Shown: piece by piece, positions 28,767 through 42,408 of the stretch
Position numbering within the stretch: the first letter of the stretch is position 1
How the letters are laid out: the number at the start of each line of letters is the position of its first letter
Origin: Epiperipatus broadwayi
Lineage: Eukaryota; Onychophora; Udeonychophora; Euonychophora; Peripatidae
Direction: 5' to 3'
Assembly: GCA_028023455.1 (NCBI GenBank)
Contig: JAQFVV010006216.1
Span: forward strand, 627,001-691,000
Length of the DNA stretch: 64,000 nucleotides
Made by a program: the position numbers and the translations under genes
The notes under the pieces: model-generated
Seen by the model: the letters and a program-made list of their open reading frames with translations, nothing else
The model's database searches: none
Told to the model about the DNA's origin: nothing

Positions 28767-28854
<88 letters not shown>
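28767..28854. repeat. (TA)n microsatellite, ~88 bp
   Basis: A nearly uninterrupted TA tract with a single TTA slip near its end. Confidence 0.98.
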
Positions 28855-28855
<1 letters not shown>

Positions 28856-30379
28856 CATTTGAGTTTTAAATAATACATACCTTAAGCTTTTGAGTAAAAT
28901 GCCAGATTTGAAGTTAAGAATAAATACTTATATATTTTTTTTATTTTATTATTAAATCTTAATGTCAATGGAACAATTGATAGTTGAGTTAAGCATGAAC
29001 TTGTAATAACACACGAGCAGATTCATTCGTTCTCTTGTTATTAAAAAGGGAAGAAAAAGAAAATCATTTTTCTTTAAAAATAACTTTTTCTTTTATCAAT
29101 ACTACTGTTCAATGATTGGAATTTAAACATTAACTTTTCCAAATTAAAATAATCTGTGGATTAAAAGTCTGCAAGGAAAATATTTTAATTTTCTATTAAA
29201 TCTTAAAGGAATAACGTCTGTTTAAGTTTTTTTTTTTGGAAACGTTGTTTTAACACTTCCATTATTCTTCGGATATATATAAATTTAAGATAATTATATA
29301 TATTAAGGATAAAACAATGTGCAGTGAGTAGTATAATTATTATATCGTAAAAGGTTTCAAAACCAACCTTGCATGCTATTTTAAAATATTTTGAAATATT
29401 GGATATATAGAACATCTAATGATAATAGAAAAATGAAGATTAAGAACATCTACATTCAAAGAATATTTATTTTATTTCACATTAATCAAATCATTGGATA
29501 TTATTAACAGTTTATCATTTAAGGATAAATAAAATCATCATTATACCAATGGATTAATAATATACTTCGTAAAAGATCTTCATTAGGATGATGAACTATA
29601 GACTTCAATATCTACTCTCAACTCTATTATAAATAAGTTTTCTTTATTATTTATTTATATATATTATAATAATGCTTATATTATTTTAATATGTTTATTA
29701 TTATTATTATTATCTTTATTTCAAATTTGGCATCACATCATTATATCTTAATAGGAAAATTATATTTATTATTAAATATAATTAATTGAAAGCTTGACAT
29801 AATTCATCAAATTAGATGAGGGATATAAAGAATAGTTACTATTTGACAGTTATCTTAAACAGGATTATATTGTATTTACTACGTAATATTGTAAATGTTT
29901 AATGTACTTTATTTATCAAAAATACATATAATATATAAGTTATACAATTGCAAATAGTACTTATATATTGGTAATTATGAAACATATAAATAAGAATAGT
30001 AAATAAATTTATAAGTTACATAAATTATTAATTTTTGAACCCAGATATTGTTTTTATATATCTGTTAATTTAAACTATTTTCTTTAATTTTTGAAAGTTT
30101 ATTATAGTATTGAGTTTTATCATAGGGTATTAAATAAAAATATTATTTATTAATATTTTTAAAATAATAAAATCCATCCGTATTTATTTATTAATATTTT
30201 ATTATCTATTATATTATATTTTTTATTATTTATTAAATATTGATTTATTAACTTGATCTCTTTGTCTAATCATTATTGAATTATATTATATATATGCTAG
30301 TATTATAAATATCACATGAATATCAATTGTAATTAATGCTTATATAAAGGCATATAAATAATAACTTGTTTTGAATTTT

Positions 30380-30640
30380 CCCTGAAGAGAGCTAATTGCA
30401 AATTCTCCATGAGTTTGAATATCGTGACATAATGGTGACTGAAAGAGGGATGAAAGATGGATGAACTAGTCTAAATTATATTAAAACTTATTTAAAGATT
30501 ATTGAGCTAGCATAAAAAAGATAGATATAATCATGGACTTAGTATATCATTGATTCATTTCTAGCATTCTACCTGAAGACCCAAAGTCCGATTGTAGAGA
30601 AATGCATATCCTCTTTCTAGGGAATTTAATCATCCCCATA
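30380..30640 (+). repeat. LTR-like dispersed repeat (copy 1 of 3)
   Basis: Similar in order and sequence to 48380-48580 and, over its distal half, to 50250-50400. Shared blocks are AGAGAGC, GATGGATGAACTAG, GAGCTAGC, a GATCATTGGTTAGGTA-type block, and GCATYCTACCTRAAGACCC followed by a pyrimidine-rich CTCTTTC/CTCCCTTT stretch. Because two of the copies bracket a gag-like frame at 48.9 kb, it is best read as a solo LTR of that element. It is diverged and has no coding content. Confidence 0.55.
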
Positions 30641-30671
30641 TATACAACTTAGATTTTAAATATAATCCATT

Positions 30672-30829
30672 TTGTTATATTTGGTGAACCTAACTATGAA
30701 GCATTAAGTTAATGATTTCCAAGCATTAAATACAAATGATTCTATTATATTTGGTATATCAACTGGGATGATTAAATGCCATTTCATTATATTTGGTGCC
30801 TCAACTAAGGCTATCAAATAGGCCATCCC

Positions 30830-30832
<3 letters not shown>
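30672..30832 (+). repeat. Three short tandem units containing TATATTTGGTG
   Basis: TTATATTTGGTG, TTATATTTGGTA and TTATATTTGGTG recur near 30676, 30746 and 30787, each followed by an ACCTAACTA- or CTCAACTA-like string. TTTGGTG directly after an LTR-like repeat resembles a retroelement primer-binding site, but the triplication and divergence make that uncertain. Confidence 0.45.

Positions 30833-30835
<3 letters not shown>

Positions 30836-30871
<36 letters not shown>
30836..30871. repeat. (TA)n at the left boundary of long repeat C
   Basis: An uninterrupted TA tract. Homology to repeats A and B begins immediately to its right. Confidence 0.95.
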
Positions 30872-30873
<2 letters not shown>

Positions 30874-31441
30874 AAATAGGACTAGCTCAGATAAAATGAT
30901 TATGCTCAGCTAAATAACATATAATCAATAATATAGATATATCATATGATGCTGTCTACTATTAAACTAGCTCTAACTAATTAAGAAAATAATATATGGT
31001 TCGGTTTTATAAAATTAAAATAAATAAAATATTTTAATAAATCACGAGACATTAAAGTGAAGTACAAGCAGTAAAAAATTACATTGAGCCAATATCCCAC
31101 AAGATACCGCCTCAATGGCATAAAAAACTTTTCTCTCTATTATTTCAAATAATAATAAATTCATAGCATTCTTACGACTTTAAAATAATATTCAATTTAA
31201 TATAATGTTACTAAAAAATTCTAATCTCTTTATTAAAACAATATAACTATAATAATCTCAGGTTCTTTAAACTAACTCTTATCAATTTATAATCATCTGT
31301 TGTCAAGTATGATAAGGGATTTTGTATCACCCTCAACTACACCTAACTAATAATAATAACAACAATAATAAATAATAATCTTATCTTTCATTAAATAATT
31401 ATTAATCTTATCTGCTTTTCAATGTTATGGTAACTATCAAC

Positions 31442-31582
<141 letters not shown>

Positions 31583-34500
31583 CTTTTAGCTTTCATGTGG
31601 CATCCTGAATAGAGTATGTGGTATAATCTGATAATCTGAGAATATGTGGCAACAAATAATGTTATAATTCTATACAATAAGTTATATAATTAATTATGAC
31701 CATAATGATAATAATAATATAAAATGAAATTTTTCAAAATAAATTATATTCTGAAGCACTGTAATTTTTAGTAAATAATTATATTCATACTGTGCAAATA
31801 TTATGTTTGGTTTAATATCTGAAAATCATGTGTTTGTAATGTCAATAATCAATGCCACACAAAATTTTATAAAACAAGTTTAACAAAATTTATTATAGAC
31901 TTTAAAAAAAATAAACTATGTACAATATTTACAGTTACATCTTAGATAAACTACATACTTCAATTTAAAATAAAATAAAAATAATAAAAATCTACCAGTA
32001 CATAAGCTTTTACTCTGACATATAACTTTTCATATTTCTTTACAATAAGAATAATAATACTTCATAGTTTAATATAATATCCACTAATTGACATGTAGTA
32101 AAATATGTTTTCCATAAGCATATACAAAAAATATGAAATTATAAACTACTGAAGTAACATTTATTTTTATTATACGGTCATAAATTTTGTAATAAATTAA
32201 ACAAACTTCTGCTATGATAGTGCTGACATTATTCAAAAATATTTATTTTGGTTCTTTAAATAAATAAATGGATTTAAATAAAATAGCATGATTGACATAC
32301 TTTTATATACCTTGCTTGACACTACTCTAATAAAAAATGTCTATGTGTATGTTTTATGCATGTTCTAAACATAAAATAATATTCACAAAATATAAATACT
32401 CATTCTATTTTATGTTATTTCTTCTGGGTGCTTTATTCTTCAAAAATATGCATTACCATGTATAATCAAAATATCCAAAAATTATTGAAAAATTCTCATG
32501 AATAATTTATTATCACATATATTTTTTAACAAAAATAGTTTAATAAAATATGGAAATATTTATGATTCATTATCTTTATAGTTTAAGTTTACTTTCAATC
32601 TCATTTGTATTTGATCTCAACACACACCAAAGCAAAAAAACCTCTATAATTCCCAAAATTATTTATTATTCTCTTTCATAAATATAGTTTTGTACAATGC
32701 AATAATTTTTGAAACTACGATAGCATGAGGAAAAACTCACTAGAGTATAGACTCAATAATGTTAACATATATAGGATAATCACCATGGCCACAGTGCATA
32801 CTAAGAAGCATGACTTTTCTGTCTAATGTTCTCCACTATAAAATAATGTCCAGACTATTTATTCAGCTCTTTCAAATATTAAAATCCTCAATACTAAGGA
32901 AGACACTGCCCTTGGAAAATATACAAGTCATAGGGCTACATTATCTGAACCTGCATAAACTACTAAAATAATAAAATTACTTTCTATCCCCCATAAATCA
33001 TTCATATAAGCATCCCTTTGGTTTCTTTTTATAATCCCAAGGTCACTACCACTTTAAGATTTCATAATAGATTTATCAATCTACATCACAAAAATTACCA
33101 AAACATTATTCTAAACAATAAATAAGATTCACATATGACGTCAACAATCTAAAACTACTCAATAAGAAAAGGTTATTTCTCTTTCAAAATTCAGTAATTC
33201 AAAATATTCAGTAATATAAATACAAATTATTTTGTATTAATGTATTAAATCAATACTTTAAAACATTTTAAAATAATAGGGTTCCTTTACTAAAGAATCA
33301 TATAAGTTATATGTATCATTAAATCATATTAAATTGGTAATATAAAAGAAAAGTATGCATATCTTTTTTAAAAAAATATCTAGCTTATATTCCTAGAATA
33401 ATAATAATTTCTATGTGTATTTAATTCACATACACAAACTCATACATCCATATGATAAGGTAATACTATAAAGTATTCCAAGCAATCTAAAGAAAAAATA
33501 TACATCATGTAAAAATTAATATATTTTACAAAGTTTACCCATAGTGACAAATTGCTAGTTGGTCACTTTTTAGGTGTTTTCTGGTCCACATTTCCTAAAA
33601 AAACATATTAAATAATAATAGCATTTATTCATCAAGACTATCATACTTAGAAAATTTTTTATAAAAAATGTTACAAAGAATTAAATATTCCTTACAATAA
33701 TAATTATGTTAAACTAATAGATTTTTATATGTAATTTTCCTGCCTAACAATAATAAGAAAATCTAATATTACCATTAGTAAGTAAAAAATAATCAAGACT
33801 ATATTTAAACTCCAATCCGTCATAAAATAATTTTTAAAAAAAATGTTTTTTTTTCTTCTAAGGTTTCTTCAGTAAAAGTCTTTCATAGACACTTGCTCCT
33901 TCCATTTGTTGCTATAACAACTGCTGTCTAATACTTGAGAACAAAACACAGAGCTTTTTTCCCTCAGTACATAAATGATAACACAAAAAAAAAATCAAGT
34001 CGACCTTTAAATCTGAAATTATTGAGAAAAATAATAATTAATCCTTTGGTGAAAGTTCATAAAAATTATAGTCCCTTGTCTATAACTTTCAGGATAATGA
34101 TTATTAAAGTTGATATCCATTTGGGAAATTATAAACTAATCCTCTGGAGTTTTCTCATTTTGTAGGATCCTACATGGGCTTTTGATGTATCAGTTATGGC
34201 TATATGGATTTCTGCAGCTTGTACGGAAAATATGCACTTATATTCCATTAAAATTAGCTTTTAGTAATTTAATAAAGATATTATAAAGTTATTTTGTCAG
34301 GATAATTTTAATTAACCAGGTATTCTTTTTCAAAGAATAATTTTTCCAAATCATTTTTTTACATTATTAAATAAATGCATTTTTTTAATAATGACAACTT
34401 GTCTTGCAAATATATTTACAGTACTACTGGTTTATATCTTTATCATTTAAAGGAAAATTTCATAATAAACCCTTTAAAAATTATTTGTTTACAATATTTA

Positions 34501-35052
34501 CTGTAACTCTTTTAAAATATATATATACTTTTTTAAAAAATATTAAAAGTCAAAGTTTTTACCATATAGCTTTGCTTTTCAGATATGGCTATCTTCTCTT
34601 ATGATATAATGCATTTAAACTAAACTTTCAACAAACTTTTCTGCCCAATTTCTTTGACAATGTTCAAAATATTAAGACAAATAATGATATATCTTTTTCT
34701 AATAATTTTAGAATTATATTTTCATTTGGAATCTGTACCTCCATCCTTATTTTCCTCAAATATACACTTATTTCTGGTATACATTCCATGGCAACCATGA
34801 AGTTGGTTCAAGTCTTAATAGACACACCTGATAGGAATTTTGTTGCTTTAACAATGCATAATTTTTGCTTAATAAATTTATAATCTTTTCAATACTCTCT
34901 TTTGAAATAATTATTCCAAGTAATAAACTAAGCAACACTTTGATATTTAAAAAAAATTATTAAGAGATTTAATTCATTACTAAATACCTATTTAAGTTAT
35001 TAAAAGCACTTAATTAAGTTATTAAAAGCACACAGACACATGTGAACATTTA

Positions 35053-35086
35053 CTTTTATAGTAAATTGAACTGATGATTTAATTGG
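35053..35086 (-). promoter_or_regulatory. CCAAT + TATAAAAG promoter-like pair in copy C
   Basis: On the minus strand CCAAT (35086-35082) is followed 21 bp later by TATAAAAG (35060-35053). The same pair occurs in copy A (42375-42408) with similar spacing and at nearly the same distance from the element start (about 955 versus 930 bp). This looks like a Pol II core promoter at a U3-R boundary. Confidence 0.6.
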
Positions 35087-35108
35087 CTATTAGACCTTTA
35101 ACTGGTGA

Positions 35109-35155
<47 letters not shown>

Positions 35156-36042
35156 CCAAGTGCACAATTAAAAATTTAAAATAAATATCATGACTCACCA
35201 TCAAAATATTAAATATTATATTATTTACTTCTAAATTAATTTTATACTTTTATTTAAACAAAAATTTTAAAATAACATTTTTAAAATAATACTCTATTAA
35301 TTTATCCAATATTTATATTTAATGTATCTATTTTAAAAAAAGCTTAACTTTATTAACAACATATTTTTTAAAAACCACCCAATTAAATATTTTATAATAG
35401 TTACTTTTTATCTTGTGACAAATAAATGTTTTAATTTTTTAGTACAATTCTAAAGTAATTTTGAAACTTTATTAGAAAACTTGTAAGCACACAAGTATGT
35501 GTATTTGTGTCACATGACTTTTTAAATCCAGACATTGTAACATTTTTTCTGTCTGCTAACAGAAACAATATTTAATTACAAAAAAATATTATATTAAAGA
35601 ATAATAATAGAATAGAATTTAGAATAATAATTTTAATACTATTAAATAAACACATTTATCCACCACAAAATATTATATTTTAAATAAATAATTTATAACA
35701 CAAATATTAAGTATAATTTTTATTTTAAAACACACTGGTTTATTTAATATTAAGTTGTTTTTTTAATTAACCTTTAGCACTTGTTTACTATGTTTTTTAG
35801 CATATTATTTTACTATGGCCAGATTTACCAACCATATAAAATTATACTATTTAGCTTTACTTGATTATGTTAACATATTAATGTAGTTTTATGCATTTAC
35901 TATTCTCTCTTTACTTTAACAAAGCATTTTTAAAACATTGCCAACATTACACAATAGTTATACCAATTAAAATATATTCTTAATTTATTTTTTTGTTAAA
36001 ATTGACTCAGTGAATCTATTTGGACCTAATCTAAAAAGTGCA

Positions 36043-36060
36043 ATATATATATATATATAT
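36043..36060. repeat. Short (TA)n between long repeats C and D
   Basis: An 18-bp TA tract separating the TGCAC start of C (on the minus strand) from the TGTAACC end of D. Confidence 0.95.
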
Positions 36061-37451
36061 TGTAACCGTTCGTTTGTTGTCCCAACTACATAATATCACC
36101 AAAAGATAAGTGCGCTAAGAATTGTAATCTCGATCACCGATCAATTCCCGCTGCACATTGTCAGCTATTAAGAGCTGTATCCAAAAGCATATCATGCCAT
36201 CTATATTATGCACCAAATACCACAACCAACATCTGGAGCAACTTACCACAGACCAAACCAATGATATAACATAAACTTTTTATGATTTAATTTGATCGCA
36301 GCCAGGGTGTACCGCGAAGACCTATCATAGTAGTATGATAAAATACATTAAACAAATTATAAGTATGTAATGTTATTATCTTTCAAACCTTAATTTGCGA
36401 TTTTCATTGTATGAGACCCGATGGCCGACCATGTACAAGATGGCATAATTTGTGAAACTACATAAGATTATGAAATTTTAAACCATCTATATGATTTTTA
36501 ATACAAATGCTAGTCCAGGTAAAGCTTTGCAATGAATAAACATAAATACTTGGGTTCTTTTTTTTTATGGTTTACTATATCACTGAGACTCTTATTATAC
36601 TGACAAATGACAATTTAAAAACGTTAAGTAAATATATTCAATCATGTCATTATCTGGTAAATATGTTTACAGGTTTAATAATCAATTTATATTGTATACT
36701 AGAATCAACTATGCAAAGCTAAAATGATGGAAAAGGTAAATGGGATTTTATTGTACCTTACACATCATAAACTACCAAAGACGAAAAGCATCCAAATGTT
36801 TTCTCAAAATATCACTAAACTCTTATATCATGTTGACGATAGTATGTACTTCAATGTATGCTCTATCCAAGGTTTATGTTTTCTGATTTTACGAATGACA
36901 AATAGCAACAGCACAGTAAGTTTAATTATAAATCAACGTTTATTTACAAATTTATGAATAATAAGTAATTAATTCTAATGTTATAATTAAAGACATAAAT
37001 AAACAAATAAAATAAATAAATTATAATTCCATCGACTTTCTTCAATAACATATCATAGGTACGGTTTTTAAAAATCTAATCATACCTTATATTTCAATTT
37101 GATATAATGAATGTATTGAGGAAATTATACTAAATTCAACATCAACTCATGAAACATCTAATGTCATTTCCAGATTCAATAAATCTATACCGTAAACTTA
37201 TAATAATATAATAAATAATATTATATCTGTAGGATTTAGCTATAATGCAATCATTAAATAAAGTGAAAATTTAAACTTACATTCAGGTAAATAATAATCA
37301 ACCAACAGTTAATTATTATGAGGTAACTTGAATAGAATGTCCTGCTACAATTTAATAATCTAACTTATAAATTATACTTACAAATGGAAGAAGATGATTT
37401 AGCAGAATAACTAAAATACTTTTCCCAACTTATATCTATGAAGTAAAACAT

Positions 37452-37638
37452 ATTCCTGTGGATGCATTCATCTACACATAGGAATTAAATAACACTAAAC
37501 ACTTTGTGGATTTATACACCATCATAAAGTAATAAGTATAATTACACAATTCCGCGGATTAACCACCAGCGCAGGAATGAGTGTAAAATACAAAAAATGG
37601 CAATTAAGTAATCTGCGGATTAACCACCGGCCCAGATT
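37452..37638. repeat. Four spaced short hairpins with a shared loop and differing stems
   Basis: Units lie at 37452-37485, 37501-37530, 37549-37578 and 37610-37638. The loops share GYGGATT...ACC (units 3 and 4: GCGGATTAACCACC), while the stems differ but stay paired: ATTCC/GGAAT, ACTTT/AAAGT, ATTCC/GGAAT, TAATCTG/CAGATTA. Start-to-start spacing is 49, 48 and 61 bp. The array lies within the part of copy D expected to be transcribed. Confidence 0.7.
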
Positions 37639-38077
37639 AATGCCTTTTAACATTATAAAACAACATTACTATTTACTTCACATTAAAGTGCAAAATCATC
37701 CTCCTCAGTTATTCTGACCATTCAGAAAACACTAACATTTTAGCAAATGTGGGTTCTTGCATAATAAAATGTTACGCTAATCAGGACAACTAATGTACTA
37801 ACTTATCTTGCTTAAAATAAAACATATGTAATATAATATAAGTAATATTGGTATAGGAATAGAAATCTGGGAAGACTCACAAAATACCTCATAAAAATTG
37901 ATACATCTCATGAATTCATTTAGTACTTTTCAAGGTTTTTCGCAAGCGCTATTCTCTTGAATAAATATTTTATTCAACCCCTATTAATTTAAACTTAATA
38001 AAAAATAACTTATGAACTTCACATGCAAGTTCATATAATGATAAAATTAAAGTAATGCATTATTCATCAAATACATA

Positions 38078-38205
38078 AAATCTAACAGGTGTGTGTGTGA
38101 TATAAATTAAATGTATAGCATTTTATAGTTCAATACATGAATTCTAACAGGTGTGTGTATCACAAATTAAATTGTATAGCATTTTATAACTACAAATATG
38201 ATCCA
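38078..38205. repeat. ~65-bp tandem duplication
   Basis: Two units with TCTAACAGGTGTGTGT, an AAATTAAAT-like run and GTATAGCATTTTATA begin near 38082 and 38144. The GTGTGTG string links them to the matching part of long repeats B and A. Confidence 0.8.
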
Positions 38206-39572
38206 TGAAATCCATGTACGATGTGTCGAACAATAAATATACGAAGTAATAGCTACAATTATAGTTGAATTCCATACATGTAATTTTATCCATTTGTATT
38301 AGTTATTATAAGCACTATTAGATTAACAATTTTACGTGGCTCACCATACAAGAAACAATTCCAAAACATGACACACAGAGTATAAATGAAAATGTTTTTT
38401 CCTAAGTTATTAATTTCTACATTTCTCTATTAAAACTGTTCCAAGTTTATCACATCCATGCTAATATTTATTTATCCACGCTTAAATCTAGGAATACTAA
38501 TTATAGCAATTAATTTAATCATTCCAAACTGACGATAAAATTAGAAAATAGCTTTGATTAATTATTTGAAGACTGTTTTTATTATCCAAATGGTAAACAA
38601 ATTAACTAGCAAATATATTACTGGCATTGCAAAGTTAAATATCAATCAATACTATATTTTTTTATTAAAATTATAAACGGAAATGTTAAACTATGTTAAT
38701 AACTTTAACATTTTACTTTAATTTAAACTTCTTTTTTTTTTTAAAAGCAAATTTTCATATTTATAAAACTTCTGTAATTAAAATACTTATTTAATTTTTC
38801 CAAATTGTAGAATAATAAATATTTTAAAACATACCAAAATCTTGCATTTATTTCTGCTTTTAAACTGGAAAGCTCCGACATATTTCAAATGTAATATTGA
38901 AAAATTATTACTGGCGATTTGATCCACCTGGCTAGCCAACTTGAACAGACTTTTAAATTTAGCAATTCATCTTATTATTAAATACCACTATGTTATTTTT
39001 ATGTTTATAGAAAACTTTGTGGTAATCCGTTTACTTGTTAACTATTTTAAAATAAGCTTATCATATTTACACCATTTGCCTTTTACCATTTTCTTTTCTT
39101 TCTCCTTCCAAAGGCAACACTATCAGACGATCTTCTTTTAAATTCGCGCTCCTTTCTTTTTTACATTGAAATGCATACGTAATTATTGTATTTATTTTTA
39201 ATAATTAAATTTAGTTGAACAAATGGTTTTTTTAATTCAATGGAAATAATTTTTAAGACCATTTTAAACAAATAAAAATTAAAATATTATTTTTAATAAT
39301 ATTTTACCAAATTTAATGTGTTGTCAAAATTTTTAAAAAGTTAAACATCTTGATATGAATTAGTATATGGAAAGAAGCAATTTAAATTTATTAAAATAAT
39401 ATAGACAACAAGTAAGGCAAAATATTACCCATTCTCTCTAATAAATTATTTTGAATATAAGAGAGTAATCTGTTCAAAGTGCAAATCAAGTCAATCAAAT
39501 CACCAAAAGAAGAAAGAGAAATTTTTATACCAGTTACATCAATTATTATATTTTATACTAAAATATATGGTT

Positions 39573-39575
<3 letters not shown>

Positions 39576-39640
<65 letters not shown>
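39576..39640. repeat. (TA)n array flanked by GTTACA / TGTAAC
   Basis: TA tracts with one slip. GGTTACA ends at 39575 and TGTAACTA begins at 39643, making the array the centre of a short inverted repeat. The left side is the end of long repeat D. Confidence 0.95.
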
Positions 39641-39643
<3 letters not shown>

Positions 39644-39884
39644 GTAACTATAGTTATGGGCTCATGGTACTAATTTTTCAATATCACTTGCTATTTTGTT
39701 TACTGATTTCATCCCGTTAGGTATTTGTAAACTATATTAATGAGATCATTAAAATGGTCAGATTGCTTCCCTTCCCTTTGTATTTGCCACTGGTTGTAAA
39801 TATATCATCTAAATTCCAAATACAATTATTATGATTAGTTAACCATTCATAGTATAATTTATATTTATTCATTAGTTTGACAAT

Positions 39885-40830
39885 ATTTTATGAGTAAAAT
39901 TGACACATATTCAAGTCATTATAATTTAAATATTTTATGTTTGTTTGGTTATTGTTAATTTTATTAACTTGAATCTTCAAATAATTTATGCTATTTTTGT
40001 TTTTGGGATGACTACTCTTCGAAATTCTGGTCTTAATTTCATTTTTGTCACTTATAATGTAGAATGGTCTTTGCTCTTTCAACATGTTGAAGTATATAGC
40101 TAAGAAAGAGTTATTTAACTTTCTTTAATATTTTTCCATATTTTATAGCTCAATCTTATAATTCTTTGTAGATTTCTAACAATTCATGGTTAACCTTGAG
40201 ATTCCTTTCTATTCCTTTTCATTTCATCTAATTCATTATTTAGATGAAATCCTGACTTTTACTATTTCTGCACTTATGGCTTTAATTTCTGACCTCTTTT
40301 GTTTTAGGTCAGTCTCCATGGATCATGAAATGCTTTTGCAACCCAGATTTATTAACCATTCTAACTCATAGTTACTATATCAACCATCTTTTACTTTGTT
40401 AATTTGAGTATTGAGTTCGCCTACTCATTTTTTTAACACATAAACATGCTTATTTTTACTTTTTATCATTGTCCTTAACACTTTCATCCAATTGTTGATC
40501 ATAAACATCTCTCTATTTGTTTGTGTTACATGATGATTATGAATTTCTGTTCCATTTATCTTTATCTCTTGTATGCTTTGTTTTAACTCTGCCTCTACTG
40601 GTTTCATTAAGTTGCTGCTTTCTCTATTCTGTTATATATCTCATTAATTTGAGTATTAAGTTTTTCCAATTGGCATCCCATCTCCCAAAATTGATTTACC
40701 ACTGTACTAAACACCATTTGAATCTTTTCATATATTTATACTAATTTATTAGCTTTTATTTCATTAGTAATTTGTAAGAAATACTCTAGTGTGGACCTAA
40801 TTATTTCATCAAATGATACATATTGTAATT
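39885..40830 (-). pseudogene. Decayed coiled-coil-like coding remnant, not recognised
   Basis: The minus strand from about 40830 reads as about 75 residues with one internal stop, rich in E, K, Q, N and I, and containing NTQINEIYNRIEKA. A second frame (40607-40425) carries on with an amphipathic EAELKQSIQEIKING stretch. ELNTQINKVKDG then follows near 40410, and further charged helical pieces occur to 39888. The repeated NTQIN string and heptad-like spacing suggest a coiled coil, such as a LINE ORF1 or gag-like protein. I cannot assign a family. Frames are broken by several indels and stops. The base composition is a little richer in GC than its surroundings. It could also be a chance run in AT-rich DNA. 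Confidence 0.35.
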
Positions 40831-41374
40831 TGTTATGGATTAAATTTGCAATGCTATGATAACATTATTGTGGAATCCCAAAGAATTAAATAGTGCTATT
40901 ATTCATATACAAATTGAAATATTGATGTCTCAATGTTATACTACAGAATACTTTATTTAAAATATATAATTTATTTTAAGTGGATAAAATTTCTGTTTTG
41001 AACTATGAAATTGAAATATGATCGAACTTCAAACAAATGCTTATTTAATATACCTTCATACTATGAAAAGTATGAATTATAAACTTTAATTTTATAATGT
41101 TTCTGCAAATATTGTTCTGTTGATATAAATTAATAAAAAAAAATTTAGATGGAATATAAGTTAAGAAATGTCCAATGATTATTGGAAAGATTAACAAGAT
41201 CATATATTTTCTTTATATATTTATTTCTTTAGAATGCATGTATTTGTCTATAACAATTAAAATATAAATTAACCAGAAAGAAAATTTAGATTATTTTAAA
41301 ATAAAATTGAAGTATAGTATTTTTCTTAATATTAATTTTGATTTTATATAAAATTTTATAGTTTGTCTGCTTTC

Positions 41375-41376
<2 letters not shown>

Positions 41377-41418
<42 letters not shown>

Positions 41419-41445
41419 CATATATATATATATATATATATATAT
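41377..41445. repeat. (TA)n arrays at the left boundary of long repeat A
   Basis: TA tracts 41377-41416 and 41420-41445 split by AGC. The TGTGCCC start of copy A follows directly. Confidence 0.96.
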
Positions 41446-42374
41446 TGTGCCCTTTTGTATGGGTCACCATTTAATTTTTGTGCTAATCTATTAAAAATTT
41501 TAAATTTAAGATATATTTGAATATGTGATGTTAATTTTGCTTATGGTAATATTTCAAAAGGTTTAATTAAAGCAATCTATGAGTATTTGATATGTAAAAT
41601 TGTGCTGATATTGAGAGAGACATTTTAGATGATGATGGTTATAATATATGGTTGGAAAAATGGCCATAATCAATACTGCATTAATAGATTTAATAAATAA
41701 ATATTTAAAACTAAAGTATTTAAAAAGACAAGTTAAAATTAAATGCATATATTTATTGTTGATAAAATAATGTTATAAAAGAATATAAATATTTTAATTA
41801 TTGTAAGTACTTAAATAGAAGATTAAAATTTGATTTTAATAATATCGAATAATTATTTTAAAATCTGTTATAATATTTTATTTATTTTAAAAATATTTAT
41901 TTTAAAAAATGCAATTGTTAATTTATTTTTAGATTATGAGAAGCGTTTCTTGTGTTGTAGAAAACAGATGTTAGTTAGATATGCACACACATGCTTGGAA
42001 GATGTTTCGTAAAGTTGCAAAACTATTTTTAAAATCATGTTATAAAATTTATAAATAATATGTGAATTATCGCGAGATAAAAATAAAGATAAATCAATGT
42101 AGAATATTAAATCTGATTTTAAAGTATTGTTTTAAAGATATAACGTATAAAAAGACTTAGTGTATTTTAAATAATCGTATAAAAGTTAAAATTAAAATCA
42201 AGTCAGTAAGAATATTTTTAAAAAATGTTTAATGGATTTAAATAAATGATAAAGATTATTTTAAAATTTAATAATGTAATAAATATTAAATGTTAAATAA
42301 GTCATTATTTATTTTTAAATTTTGTGTTGTTGGTAAATATGTAAATAAGCCAGCAAGTTGATTGTTTAAATGTA

Positions 42375-42408
42375 CCAATCAGATGGGAAGTTTCTTCCGG
42401 TATAAAAG
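42375..42408 (+). promoter_or_regulatory. CCAAT + TATAAAAG promoter-like pair in copy A
   Basis: CCAAT at 42375-42379 and TATAAAAG at 42401-42408, about 930 bp from the element start. B and C carry equivalents at nearly the same offset. The matching polyadenylation-type signal is 2.4 kb downstream. Confidence 0.6.

Larger units (their letters stand above)
24300..30375. other. AT-rich spacer with higher-GC islets, no gene identified
   Basis: Islets near 25000-25400, 26290-26700 and 27340-27860 have a more even base composition. They probably are old repeats: a GCCCAGGAT-containing segment near 25254 resembles one near 26371. A 65-residue frame at 27467-27664 (+) has no family I recognise. A run of ten C residues at 26437-26446 is exceptional in this DNA. 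TA array 28767-28854 and the duplication at 26171-26280 are listed separately. Confidence 0.45.
36061..39575 (-). mobile_element. Giant LTR-like repeat, copy D (~3.5 kb), TGTAACC/GGTTACA ends
   Basis: The two ends are the inverted pair TGTAACC (36061-36067) and GGTTACA (39569-39575), each abutting a TA array: the TG...CA termini expected of an LTR. On the minus strand a TATAAAAA box lies near 39525. An AATAAA signal (36939-36944) is followed by a TGTGCTGTTGC-type stretch, about 880 bp from the end, the same distance as in A, B and C. Sequence similarity to A-C is weak outside the polyadenylation region and near ACCGC...CTATCAT (about 36311-36331). D also shares AATTCTAACARGYRTGTGTGTG strings (near 38082 and 38142) with B (near 60224). 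It lacks the first ~950 bp seen in A-C. No coding content. Confidence 0.55.
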
